A DNA stretch of 19,700 nt from Bacteroidota bacterium (GTDB taxonomy: Bacteria > Bacteroidota > Bacteroidia > Chitinophagales > Saprospiraceae). Position numbers and translations under genes: made by a program. Within the stretch, counting starts at the first letter, position 1. Each line of letters begins with the position of its first letter. Positions 1 through 7,520 of the stretch are shown one piece after another. The notes under the pieces were generated by a model. It saw only the letters and a list, made by a program, of their open reading frames with translations. It searched no databases and had not been told where the DNA came from. The stretch is taken from positions 1-19,700 of the forward strand of contig QQUB01000798.1 of the NCBI GenBank assembly GCA_008501835.1, read 5' to 3'.

Positions 1-89
1 ACATGATCTTCGATCAGCTGATGGCACAGCCTGTCGATGGTAATGGAAAATCGCTCTCGCTTTAAAATACTACGTCCTTTCATAATCAT
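1..89 (-). CDS. pyrR: Start of a probable PyrR (pyrimidine regulator / uracil phosphoribosyltransferase), partial
   Basis: The reverse strand reads M-I-M-K-G-R-S-I-L-K-R-E-R-F-S-I-T-I-D-R-L-C-H-Q-L-I-E-D-H and runs off the left edge. The block ITIDRLCHQLIEDH matches what I recall of the N-terminus of Bacteroidota PyrR (F-x-ITI-x-RLC-x-QLIE-x-H). PyrR belongs to the phosphoribosyltransferase fold; it controls pyr genes and can convert uracil to UMP. Two in-frame ATGs, at 89 and 83, are possible starts; the second gives MKGRSIL. The gene lies 70 bp after the glnS stop on the same strand and could be read from the same transcript. The catalytic phosphoribosyl-binding loop is outside the window, so the call rests on about 28 residues. 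No stop codon interrupts the visible frame. Confidence 0.7.
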   Translation of the reverse strand, partial: MIMKGRSILKRERFSITIDRLCHQLIEDH

Positions 90-159
90 GTTGAATGGAT
101 GAGGGAAGCAGTTTGAAATTCGAAAAACATCAAAATTTCCAACAACTTCCCACAACTTA

Positions 160-1827
160 TTATTTTTTCCAACTGTCTCTAAGCGAGATGGTCAGATTAA
201 ATACAGGATTTTCTTTTGTAGAATCCGTGTCTACACAAAAATAACCTTTTCTCATGAATTGGAGACGTCTTCCCGGCTCAACTTCCACCAATGCCGGCTC
301 AACTTTTGCAGTGATCACCTCCAGTGATTTTTCATTGAAAAATTCAAGATAATCCTTACCCTCATGAGCATCCGGTGTCGGGTCAGTGAACAACCTGTCA
401 TACATCCTTACCTCAGCATCTTTAGCATGTGCTACCGATACCCAGTGAATCACTCCTTTGGCCTTAACGCCTGAGGTATCTTCTCCACTTTTACTGTCCG
501 GGTAATAGGCACAATAAACCTCAACCACTTCCCCTGAATCATCGGTTTTAAAATCTTCACAATGCAGAATATATCCACTTTTCAGGCGGACATTTCTCCC
601 CGGCCCCAGTCTGAAGAACTTTTTAGGAGGGTCTATCATGAAATCATCTCTTTCAATGTATAATTCTCTTGAAAAAGGTAATTTTCTGGACCCCATGCTT
701 TCGTCCTCAGGATTATTAACCGTTTCCATATATTCCACCTTATCCTCAGGATAATTGGTAATGACCACCTTGAGTGGATTCAATACAGCCATCACTCGTG
801 CAGTGGTCTTATTGAGTACCTGACGAGTATTGTATTCCAGTTTTTCAATCTCAATTACATTGGTACGCTTTGCCACGCCTGCCTCATCACAAAATTCACG
901 AATCGCTTTAGGAGGAATACCCCTGCGACGCATCCCGGCCAATGTTGGCATTCTCGGATCATCCCAGCCGCTTACATATTTCTCATCCACCAATTTTTTC
1001 AGCTTGCGCTTACTGGTGATCATGTAAGAAACATTCATCCTGGCAAATTCAATTTGGCGGGATGGGAAAATTTCCAGTTTATCAATATACCAGTCGTATA
1101 ACGGCCTGTGATTCTCAAATTCAATAGAACAAAGGGAATGAGTGATGCCCTCAATGGAATCTGACTGACCATGTGCAAAATCATACATAGGATAAATGCA
1201 CCAATCATCACCAGTACGATGGTGATGTTCATGTTTGATCCGGTACATGATCGAATCTCTCATGTGCATATTGGGTGAGGACATATCTCCTTTGGCACGA
1301 AGCACCTTTGAGCCATCGGGGAATTCTTCATTACGCATCCCTTCAAATAACCGGAGGTTTTCTTCTACAGATCTTTCCCGATATGGGCTGTTTTTGCCAG
1401 GTACAGTTGGTGTCCCTCGCATTTCGGCAATTTCTTCCGGAGTGGAGTCATCTACATAGGCCATTCCTTTTTTGATCAGGCCAATCGCATATTCATAGAG
1501 TTGTTCAAAATAATCAGAGGCATACCTTTCTTCACCTTCCCATTCATAGCCCAGCCAATTAATATCTTTTTTGATATTCTCCACATAGTGGGTTTCCTCT
1601 GTAGTCGGATTGGTATCATCCAGCCGCAGGTTTGTTTTGCCTCCAAATTTTTTTGCAATTTCAAAATTCACTACAATTGCTTTGGCATGACCAATATGGA
1701 GATAACCATTGGGTTCCGGAGGGAATCGGGTATGCACCTTTCCGGCATGTTTGCCATTGGCAATATCATCGGAGATGATCTTCTCGATAAAATTTAAAGA
1801 CCTGGAGTCTTTTAATTCTTCACTCAT
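160..1827 (-). CDS. glnS: Glutaminyl-tRNA synthetase
   Basis: This class I aminoacyl-tRNA synthetase joins glutamine to tRNA-Gln in the cytoplasm. At 555 residues it has the normal length for bacterial GlnRS. The HIGH signature is exact (H44-I-G-H47, inside PPEPNGYLHIGHAKA), and the KMSKS-equivalent loop is ITSKR at 270-274, close to the M-S-K-R form usual in GlnRS rather than GluRS. The stretch FAHGQSDSIEGITHSLCSIE near 218-236 is a typical GlnRS/GluRS active-site region, and the C-terminal half is the beta-barrel anticodon-binding part. The ATG at 1827 puts the catalytic core about 34 residues in, as in the family. argS lies upstream on the same strand, separated by 124 bp that hold two kinds of heptad repeat. 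A dedicated GlnRS implies direct charging of tRNA-Gln, rather than only the Glu-tRNA amidation route. Confidence 0.96.
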   Translation of the reverse strand: MSEELKDSRSLNFIEKIISDDIANGKHAGKVHTRFPPEPNGYLHIGHAKAIVVNFEIAKKFGGKTNLRLDDTNPTTEETHYVENIKKDINWLGYEWEGEERYASDYFEQLYEYAIGLIKKGMAYVDDSTPEEIAEMRGTPTVPGKNSPYRERSVEENLRLFEGMRNEEFPDGSKVLRAKGDMSSPNMHMRDSIMYRIKHEHHHRTGDDWCIYPMYDFAHGQSDSIEGITHSLCSIEFENHRPLYDWYIDKLEIFPSRQIEFARMNVSYMITSKRKLKKLVDEKYVSGWDDPRMPTLAGMRRRGIPPKAIREFCDEAGVAKRTNVIEIEKLEYNTRQVLNKTTARVMAVLNPLKVVITNYPEDKVEYMETVNNPEDESMGSRKLPFSRELYIERDDFMIDPPKKFFRLGPGRNVRLKSGYILHCEDFKTDDSGEVVEVYCAYYPDSKSGEDTSGVKAKGVIHWVSVAHAKDAEVRMYDRLFTDPTPDAHEGKDYLEFFNEKSLEVITAKVEPALVEVEPGRRLQFMRKGYFCVDTDSTKENPVFNLTISLRDSWKK

Positions 1828-1870
1828 TATTTATTGTTTTAACCGTTAAAGGTCAGGGTTATTATTTATT

Positions 1871-1898
1871 CAGTTACTGGTTGCTGGTTGCTGGTTTT
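1871..1898 (+). repeat. Heptad repeat, TGGTTGC family
   Basis: Four 7-nt units in a row: cagttac, tggttgc, tggttgc, tggtttt. The same unit recurs at 8357-8412 and, in both orientations, at 8697-8752. It lies between glnS and argS and has no reading frame of its own. Confidence 0.8.
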
Positions 1899-1912
1899 CG
1901 TAATTTTAATAA

Positions 1913-1947
1913 ACTCGTTACCCGCAACACGAAACCCGTAACGTTAC
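1913..1947 (-). repeat. Heptad repeat, GTTGCGA family, reverse orientation
   Basis: The reverse strand reads as degenerate 7-nt units such as GTTACGG, GTTTCGT, GTTGCGG and GTAACGA. They belong to the same family as the array at 17155-17217. The repeat ends only 4 nt from the argS stop codon and 14 nt from a second heptad family at 1871-1898. Confidence 0.7.
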
Positions 1948-1951
1948 TTAA

Positions 1952-3793
1952 TTACATTCTTTCCGGCATTTCAATTCCCAACAGATCCATACCTGTTTTC
2001 AGGGTATTGCCAACCGCCACACAGATCTTTAATCTGAATGCTTTTGCTGCTTCCGTTTCAGCTTTAAGGATCGGGCATTCGTGGAAAAACCGGTGGTAGG
2101 ATTTAGCCAGATTATAACAATAATTGGCTATATCGGATGGATCATAGTTCTCGGCAGCTGACTGAACTAATTCAGGGAATTGCTGAAGTTGTATAATAAT
2201 ACTCTTCTCCTCATCTTTTACCTGATCATAAGTTTCAGTAGAATCCACAGAAAAATCACCTGCTTTTCTCAGGACCGACCGGGTTCTCACATAGGCATTT
2301 TGCACATAAGGCCCCGTTTGCCCTTGAAAATCAAGGGATTGATGCGGATCAAAGGTCATTCGTTTCTTAGGATTCACCTTGATGATAAAGAATTTCAAGG
2401 CTGCCATTCCAATCTTTCTTACTACCTCTTTTTGCTCCGTTTCCGATAAATCACTGGTCGTATCTCTTTCCTTTGAATTCTCCATCGCCTCATCGATCAC
2501 CGATTTCATTAAGTCATCGGCATCGACGATTTTTCCTTCCCGTGATTTCATTTTTCCGGTGGTCAGATCAATCATCCCGTAAGAAAGATGATACAAGCCA
2601 TCTGCATATGGTTCGTCCAGCATTTTCAAAATATGAAACAGCCCTTTGAAATGGTCGTTTTGCTCATCGGCAACCACATAAACCATTTTTTCAACACCAT
2701 AATCATCATACCTCAATCTTGCCGTTCCCATATCCTGGGATGTATAAGTGGATGTACCATCACTCTTGATCACTGTTTTTGGCTCGAGACCAATGGCTTC
2801 AAAATCGGCCCACACACGTTTTCCGTCCCGGTGCATGATACCTTTTTCAATAGCCGACTCAATGATCTCCTTACCCAGCAGGTAAGTGTCTGACTCGTGA
2901 TATAGTTTGTCAAACTCTACCCCTAAGTTTTCATAAGTAACATCAAATCCTTTATAAACCCAACCATTCATTTCTTCCCATAAGGCCCTTACCTCCGGAT
3001 CACCTGCTTCCCAGGCGATCAGCATTTCTCTGGCTTGTTTGCCAAGTTCACTTTGTTTATTGAAGTAGGTATTTTTATATTTTTTGAAAAATACCTCCCG
3101 GGTTTGTGTATCCTTAGCCTCATGCTTATAGACTTCCTCAGCTGCTGCTGAATTCAGCCATTGTGCATATTCATCTTCAAACCTTTTGGCAAACTCGACA
3201 TAATAATTTCCAACGAAGTGATCTCCTTTAATGCCAGTGCTTTCAGGTGTTTTGCCTTCACCAAAATTCTTCCAGGCGACCATGCTCCGGCAAATAGCAA
3301 TTCCTCTGTCATTGACCACCTGAGTCCTGATCACATCATAACCTGCCGCGGTCATAATTTTATAGGTTGACCAGCCCAGCAGTATATTCCTGATATGCCC
3401 CAGGTGCAAGGGTTTATTGGTATTAGGCGAGGAAAATTCCACCATTACTTTATGACCGTGTGGTTCGGCATATCCATATTTCTCCTGATCAAACATACTG
3501 TCGAGAAACGCCTTCCACCAATTATCAGCAATGACGAGGTTGAGAAACCCCTGAACCGTATTGTATCTTACGACCTCTTCAAGTTCCTGTTCCAGGAATT
3601 TGCCAATATCTTCCCCAATTTCTTGTGGTTTTTTTCGGGCAATCTTACTAAACGGGAAGGTTACAACAGTATATTCTCCCTCAAAATCAGGCCTGGTAGT
3701 GTTGACTGCTACACTATCTGCTTCAATATCTGCATCGTAGAGGCTTTTCACCGCTTTTACCACTCCTTCCTGTATGGTTTTCGTAATATTCAT
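1952..3793 (-). CDS. argS: Arginyl-tRNA synthetase
   Basis: This class I synthetase charges tRNA-Arg with arginine in the cytoplasm. Its 613 residues fit the somewhat long Bacteroidota form. An N-terminal Add1-like tRNA-recognition domain takes up about the first 110 residues. The HIGH motif is HLGH at 130-133, preceded by SSPNTNKPLH. The KMSKS region is the degenerate KMKSREG at 414-420, as expected for many ArgRS enzymes. GQTGPYVQNAYVR marks the start of the helical DALR anticodon-binding domain, which runs to the C-terminus. The ATG at 3793 follows an exact -7 promoter box and leaves a leader of about 25-30 nt, so argS probably starts its own transcript, which may continue into glnS and pyrR. 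Confidence 0.97.
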   Translation of the reverse strand: MNITKTIQEGVVKAVKSLYDADIEADSVAVNTTRPDFEGEYTVVTFPFSKIARKKPQEIGEDIGKFLEQELEEVVRYNTVQGFLNLVIADNWWKAFLDSMFDQEKYGYAEPHGHKVMVEFSSPNTNKPLHLGHIRNILLGWSTYKIMTAAGYDVIRTQVVNDRGIAICRSMVAWKNFGEGKTPESTGIKGDHFVGNYYVEFAKRFEDEYAQWLNSAAAEEVYKHEAKDTQTREVFFKKYKNTYFNKQSELGKQAREMLIAWEAGDPEVRALWEEMNGWVYKGFDVTYENLGVEFDKLYHESDTYLLGKEIIESAIEKGIMHRDGKRVWADFEAIGLEPKTVIKSDGTSTYTSQDMGTARLRYDDYGVEKMVYVVADEQNDHFKGLFHILKMLDEPYADGLYHLSYGMIDLTTGKMKSREGKIVDADDLMKSVIDEAMENSKERDTTSDLSETEQKEVVRKIGMAALKFFIIKVNPKKRMTFDPHQSLDFQGQTGPYVQNAYVRTRSVLRKAGDFSVDSTETYDQVKDEEKSIIIQLQQFPELVQSAAENYDPSDIANYCYNLAKSYHRFFHECPILKAETEAAKAFRLKICVAVGNTLKTGMDLLGIEMPERM

Positions 3794-3826
3794 TTACGAG
3801 GTTTCTTTTTTGTTTTAAAATTCGGC

Positions 3827-3834
3827 CAAAGTTA
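3827..3834 (-). promoter_or_regulatory. Bacteroidota -7 promoter box for argS
   Basis: The reverse strand carries TAACTTTG, an exact match to the Bacteroidota primary-sigma -7 consensus TANNTTTG, 33 nt before the argS ATG. I see no clear -33 TTTG at the usual distance, so strength and exact start are uncertain. Confidence 0.55.
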
Positions 3835-3886
3835 AGGCTTTCCAATCATTGATTAAGGCTAACAACACAAAAAAGCTGACAAAAAT

Positions 3887-4423
3887 TCACTTAAAAAAGC
3901 TAAAAATATTGTTACCGTATTTTTGTTGTCTGAAAAAGCGCGGGTGTTGCTCAAAATTAGCGTTCCTGTCGTGCTCCAGAATGAACCACCCTCCTTCTTT
4001 CAGGAGGTTATTGTCAAAGATCATATCCGGCAGTTTGGGTAGCCTGGCATGTGCATAGGGAGGGTCTGCGAAAATCAGGTCAAAAGATGATGTTGCTTTT
4101 TCGATAAATTTAAATGCATCTGATTTGACCACTTTTATCTCTTCCTGAATTTCCAAAACAGCTTTGGTCTTTTTGACATAGGCAACACAAGGGTAAAAAT
4201 TATCGACATAGGTCACCTGGCTGCATCCTCTGGAAACCAGCTCATAAGCAATACTTCCGGAGCCTCCAAAAAGATCCAGGACAGCAATTTTCTCAAAATC
4301 AAAAACGTTGGTAAGAATATTAAAAAGGCCTTCTTTGGCAAAATCAGTGGTAGGTCTGGTTGGCCATTTTCCTGCCGGAGGGTCAAACTTTCTACCTTTG
4401 AATTTACCACCAATAATACGCAT
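3887..4423 (-). CDS. rsmD: 16S rRNA (guanine-966-N2)-methyltransferase RsmD
   Basis: RsmD methylates N2 of G966 in 16S rRNA, using S-adenosylmethionine, during small-subunit assembly. The 178-residue length is typical. The N-terminus MRIIGGKFKGRKF is the family signature. LDLFGGSGS at 49-57 is SAM-binding motif I, with the acidic V-D-N end of the next strand near 73-75. The catalytic motif is DPPY at 120-123 (FADPPYA), as in N2-guanine methylases. The gene lies 80 bp downstream of the DUF3822 gene on the same strand, an arrangement I recall as recurrent in Bacteroidota. It is therefore probably the last gene of a three-gene operon starting at 5918. No terminator hairpin is visible between it and argS. 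Confidence 0.95.
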   Translation of the reverse strand: MRIIGGKFKGRKFDPPAGKWPTRPTTDFAKEGLFNILTNVFDFEKIAVLDLFGGSGSIAYELVSRGCSQVTYVDNFYPCVAYVKKTKAVLEIQEEIKVVKSDAFKFIEKATSSFDLIFADPPYAHARLPKLPDMIFDNNLLKEGGWFILEHDRNANFEQHPRFFRQQKYGNNIFSFFK

Positions 4424-4503
4424 ATGTTGGGTTCAATTAGAAATGATAAAATGATTTAAGCACGTAGTGGACAGGAGATAAAAGGAACTTACTGAAAACC
4501 TGA

Positions 4504-5343
4504 TCAGGTATTCAGACTCAGCACATCATAAAAGAACCAGGAAGGCATCTTTGCCAGTTTGTTCCCCATTTTTGTACTAGCCCCATGCTCGAAAAAGAAC
4601 AATTTCCCAATGTACCGGTGTAAAAGCCGGAACATTTCTGAATCACGCATCAATTGCCCCAGGAGGAAAACAGGTGTCTGAGCATTATCCAGTCCATGCT
4701 GTTTAAAAACTAATAACAAATAATACAATACATCCTTCACTCCCGAAAACTGGAAACTGTTGGAGAATTTCACCTTTCCATTATCAAAGAGCAGTATTCG
4801 GACCGATTTTGTTCTTAGGTAAAGATATATCTGGTGCCCCGGGTTGACCTGTGCATGAGATTCCAGGGCACGCATTAATGCTGTAGAGAAGTGCAGAATA
4901 TGAAAACCTGGTAAATGCTCTTCAAATAATGATAACAAGTTTGCCTTGACGCCAAAAACATTTTTGGCTGACTGACCATTCAGGGTGTCTGTAAAAATGG
5001 CCATATCGTTTCTCATAGGCATAAGGTGTTCCAGGTATTGTTTACGCTCTCTTTCCTGATAAAAGGATTCCGGAATGAGGGTGGCATTTGGATTGTCGAT
5101 GCCTAATAAAACACTTCTGAAGGCGGCGTTAAGATGTTTATCACCTGAAAGGATCTTTTTGACTTCAACCTCTTGTCCGAGGTGTTTTTCCAAAGTATAA
5201 TCCTTGAGCAATCGGGCCTGGCGATTAGCATCACTGATCATATAAGTAAAACTGTCCACCCCGAGCAGGATGGACAGTTCCGAAGCAGAGGTAAAACTTC
5301 TGCTGTAATTATCTTCAATTATTTCAAATATTAATCTTCCCAA
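4504..5343 (-). CDS. DUF3822 family protein, probable ASKHA/PilM-like fold
   Basis: This is a 279-residue soluble protein recognised as DUF3822, a family I know only from Bacteroidota and without an established function. Supporting segments are LSILLGVDSFTYMISD (about 24-38), RSVLLGIDNPNATLIPE (76-92) and a C-terminal block with FDNGKVKFSNSFQFSGVKDVLYYLL followed by PVFLLGQL. The alternating strand pattern and the D-N-G-K turn resemble the actin-like fold of PilM and GspL, but that is inference. The frame has no ATG or GTG before the conserved region; the most plausible start is the TTG at 5343, which overlaps the end of the upstream gene by 13 nt and suggests translational coupling. The next Met, at residue 34, would remove a conserved strand. 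Its neighbours are a pseudopilin-like protein upstream and rsmD downstream. A 12-bp palindrome (acctgatcaggt, 4498-4509) spans the stop codon. Confidence 0.8.
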   Translation of the reverse strand: MGRLIFEIIEDNYSRSFTSASELSILLGVDSFTYMISDANRQARLLKDYTLEKHLGQEVEVKKILSGDKHLNAAFRSVLLGIDNPNATLIPESFYQERERKQYLEHLMPMRNDMAIFTDTLNGQSAKNVFGVKANLLSLFEEHLPGFHILHFSTALMRALESHAQVNPGHQIYLYLRTKSVRILLFDNGKVKFSNSFQFSGVKDVLYYLLLVFKQHGLDNAQTPVFLLGQLMRDSEMFRLLHRYIGKLFFFEHGASTKMGNKLAKMPSWFFYDVLSLNT

Positions 5344-5918
5344 TTTCCTGCAAGCTTTGGTGCGTTCATATCTCCAAATTTGAGTGGCTTTTCAGGACTG
5401 TAAGTCTGATCATACCGCTTGAAATGTGAACTACCCCATTTGCCCATGAATTTCCTTCTTGGAATACCGACTTCCACCACATTTACCAAAGTCTTTTGGT
5501 AGGTCAATGTATCAGCGGAAATATTAAAGGTCAGTCCTGGTTCACCAAAAGGAACATACCTAAGAGAATCCAGGTTCATTCCCAATGCTATTACTGAATC
5601 GATAGCAGGAGAAAGCAATGTATCTTTAATAATTTCGCCAGTGAAATCAGGATCATCAGGGTCACCAATAATCTTGATGATAGCGAAGCTGTCTTCCGTC
5701 AAAACTTGAGCTAACGTATCAAAATCTCCGGCAAATTCTCCGGTGATGTAGCGATACATTTCCTGCGCCTGACGAATTTCTTTCAGTTTATCGATTACTG
5801 CGGCTTCACGTATGTTCCTTTCCTTGTTAAAGGCAATAGGTTCGCGGATACTCGTGTAAAGCGTATACAACAAGAACAAGGCAATAGCAACGAATAACAG
5901 ATTAAGTACGATTCTCAT
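5331..5918 (-). CDS. Membrane-anchored pseudopilin-like protein, function unknown
   Basis: The protein has 195 residues. Residues 3-22 form one hydrophobic helix (VLNLLFVAIALFLLYTLY), followed by an amphipathic, charged helix (REAAVIDKLKEIRQAQEMYR, about 38-57) and then ITGEFAGDFDTLAQVL. This order, a long N-terminal helix with Q-x-x-Y-x-x-x-x-G-x-F and a D-x-L turn, is the pattern of type II secretion and type IV pilus pseudopilins. The G|F-T-x-x-E prepilin cleavage site is missing, so a processed pilin is unlikely; an uncleaved, periplasm-facing anchor is more likely. The remainder is rich in beta strands and contains GIPRRKFMGKWG. The gene overlaps the following DUF3822 gene by 13 nt, so the two are probably made together. 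It is the first gene of the operon and is divergent from tsaD. No function is assigned. Confidence 0.75.
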   Translation of the reverse strand: MRIVLNLLFVAIALFLLYTLYTSIREPIAFNKERNIREAAVIDKLKEIRQAQEMYRYITGEFAGDFDTLAQVLTEDSFAIIKIIGDPDDPDFTGEIIKDTLLSPAIDSVIALGMNLDSLRYVPFGEPGLTFNISADTLTYQKTLVNVVEVGIPRRKFMGKWGSSHFKRYDQTYSPEKPLKFGDMNAPKLAGNWED

Positions 5919-5937
5919 ATTTTCGTTCGTTTTGATG

Positions 5938-5945
5938 CAATTATA
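5938..5945 (-). promoter_or_regulatory. Possible -7 box for the pseudopilin-like / DUF3822 / rsmD operon
   Basis: The reverse strand reads TATAATTG, one mismatch from TANNTTTG, 19 nt before the ATG at 5918. No clear -33 element is visible. It lies in the divergent 259-bp gap shared with tsaD. Confidence 0.35.
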
Positions 5946-6150
5946 AGGTTTTTTCTTGATAAAGACATAATCGGACGCAATTTAAAAATAATTGTTTTTC
6001 ATTTCATTAAAACGGCCATTAATTTGATGAAAATTTGAATTGTTTTGGTGTATGAAAGCATGATAAATTGGCGAATTGATTGAAGGTTTTCAAGGAAAAT
6101 CAGGGATAAGGTCCTACGAAATGTAAACGTATCACTTCATTAAAAAAGAC

Positions 6151-6158
6151 TATCTTTG
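6151..6158 (+). promoter_or_regulatory. Bacteroidota -7 promoter box for tsaD
   Basis: TATCTTTG matches TANNTTTG exactly and ends 19 nt before the tsaD ATG, predicting a short leader. The -33 TTTG is not obvious. Confidence 0.6.
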
Positions 6159-6177
6159 CACGCCTAATTATTCAATT

Positions 6178-7182
6178 ATGTCAAACATCAACATACTGGC
6201 CATAGAGTCTTCCTGTGATGATACTTCTGCTGCAGTTATCCAGAATGGAAAGGTATTAAGCAATTGTGTTGCCAATCAGGAAATTCACACACTTTACGGA
6301 GGAGTAGTCCCTGAGGTAGCTTCCCGGGCACACCAGGAGAATATTGTCCCCATTGTCGATGTTGCTCTTCAACAGGCTGGAATCAAAAAAGAGGAGATCA
6401 ATGCCGTGGCTTTTACACGAGGCCCCGGCCTTGTCGGCTCTTTGATCGTTGGGATTTCTTTTGCAAAAGCATATGCTCTGAGTTTGGGCATACCACTCAT
6501 TGAAGTTAATCATCTGCAAGCACATGTACTGGCTCATTTTGCCAGGGAGCCCTACCCTGTTTTTCCCTTTTTATGTCTGACGGTATCCGGCGGACATACT
6601 CAAATCATTATCGTCAAGGACCATCTGGAAATGGAACTAATAGGAAGCACTCTGGATGACGCCGCCGGAGAGGCCTTTGATAAAACAGGGAAGCTTCTCG
6701 GTTTGGATTATCCTGCAGGCCCATTAATTGACCATTACGCTCAAAAGGGTGAACCGCGTTTTGAGTTTCCCGAACCGAAGATACAGGGCTTAAATTTCAG
6801 TTTTAGCGGATTGAAAACAGCCATCTTGTACTTTCTGAGGGATAATCTGAAACAAGATCCTGATTTCATCAAAAATAATCTGAATGACATCTGTGCCTCC
6901 GTTCAACAACGAATTGTCAGTATTTTGTTGAGTAAACTCAAAAGAGCCAGCAGGGAAACGGGCATAAAGGAAATCGCCATAGCCGGCGGGGTTTCAGCTA
7001 ATTCTGCTTTAAGACAAGGCATAAAATCCCTGGAAAAGAAAATGCAATGGAATACGTACATCCCGGAGTTTGAGTTCTGTACGGATAATGCGGCAATGAT
7101 TGGGGTAACGGGTTATTACAAATACCTAAAAGGTGAATTTACCGACCAGTCAGTTACGCCGCTGGCCAGGTGGAATGTTTAA
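6178..7182 (+). CDS. tsaD: tRNA N6-adenosine threonylcarbamoyltransferase TsaD
   Basis: TsaD transfers the threonylcarbamoyl group from TC-AMP to A37 of tRNAs that read ANN codons, together with TsaB and TsaE (t6A synthesis). The 334 residues match the bacterial form. The protein begins with the ASKHA phosphate loop AIESSCDDTSAAV (8-20). The metal ligands H112 and H116 lie in NHLQAHVLAH. GGHTQI, DDAAGEAFDKTGKLLGLDYP, SFSGLKTA, IAGGVSAN and the C-terminal DNAAMIG, which carries the third metal ligand, are all present and intact. The ATG at 6178 follows an exact -7 box. The gene is transcribed alone. A GC-rich inverted repeat at 7238-7264 lies 56 bp downstream and might help end transcription. 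tsaB and tsaE are not in the window. Confidence 0.97.
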   Translation: MSNINILAIESSCDDTSAAVIQNGKVLSNCVANQEIHTLYGGVVPEVASRAHQENIVPIVDVALQQAGIKKEEINAVAFTRGPGLVGSLIVGISFAKAYALSLGIPLIEVNHLQAHVLAHFAREPYPVFPFLCLTVSGGHTQIIIVKDHLEMELIGSTLDDAAGEAFDKTGKLLGLDYPAGPLIDHYAQKGEPRFEFPEPKIQGLNFSFSGLKTAILYFLRDNLKQDPDFIKNNLNDICASVQQRIVSILLSKLKRASRETGIKEIAIAGGVSANSALRQGIKSLEKKMQWNTYIPEFEFCTDNAAMIGVTGYYKYLKGEFTDQSVTPLARWNV

Positions 7183-7223
7183 TATCCTTTATTCAAAAAA
7201 CGCCATTTAGAGTATGTTTAAAC

Positions 7224-7264
7224 CCTGCCTTCCTGCGCCTGCCTTCCTGCGATCAGCAGGCAGG
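7224..7264 (+). repeat. 14-bp tandem duplication followed by a hairpin, downstream of tsaD
   Basis: cctgccttcctgcg occurs twice without a gap (7224-7237 and 7238-7251). The second copy leads into a hairpin, CCTGC (7246-7250) with GCAGG (7256-7260), and CAGG at 7261-7264 can also pair with CCTG at 7238-7241. Each 14-bp copy is two heptads (cctgcct, tcctgcg). The GC content is far above that of the surroundings. It might weakly terminate tsaD, but only loose T-rich sequence follows. Confidence 0.65.
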
Positions 7265-7434
7265 ATTTTATTGGGGTTTTTAATTCTTTCGCGACGATAT
7301 TCTAAATCATTGGGAAAATGGATGAAATGGAAGAATGCATTGATTTTCAGTTACCGATAAATTTAAACAAGCTTTTGATTTGGAGGTAAATTCGCGAAAA
7401 TGCCATTGGGAATCCAAAAAAATAAATTTGGAAA

Positions 7435-7463
7435 TTATTCGTGTTATTCGTGCCATCCGAGGC
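7435..7463 (+). repeat. 9-nt repeat, TTATTCGTG family
   Basis: Two identical 9-nt units (ttattcgtg at 7435-7443 and 7444-7452) are followed by a diverged third (ccatccgag). I recall similar intergenic sequence in other Bacteroidota genomes but cannot search here. It lies next to the terminator of the DUF697 gene. Confidence 0.6.
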
Positions 7464-7497
7464 AAAAAAAAGGCCGTAGTGAAACCACTACGACCTT
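7464..7497 (-). terminator. Rho-independent terminator of the DUF697 gene
   Basis: On the reverse strand the stem is AAGGTCGTAGTG paired with CACTACGGCCTT (11 of 12 positions pair, with a 4-nt loop), followed directly by a run of T (the A8 at 7464-7471). It starts 23 nt after the stop codon of the DUF697 gene. Confidence 0.88.
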
Positions 7498-7520
7498 CAA
7501 CGCTAAACCTTGTTTTATGT

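Larger units (their letters stand above)
5919..6177. other. Divergent AT-rich promoter region between the pseudopilin-like gene and tsaD
   Basis: The gap is AT-rich with no credible ORF. It holds outward-facing -7-like boxes near each end (5938-5945 and 6151-6158). It is the only gap longer than 200 bp here in which I see none of the 7- or 9-nt repeats. Confidence 0.6.
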
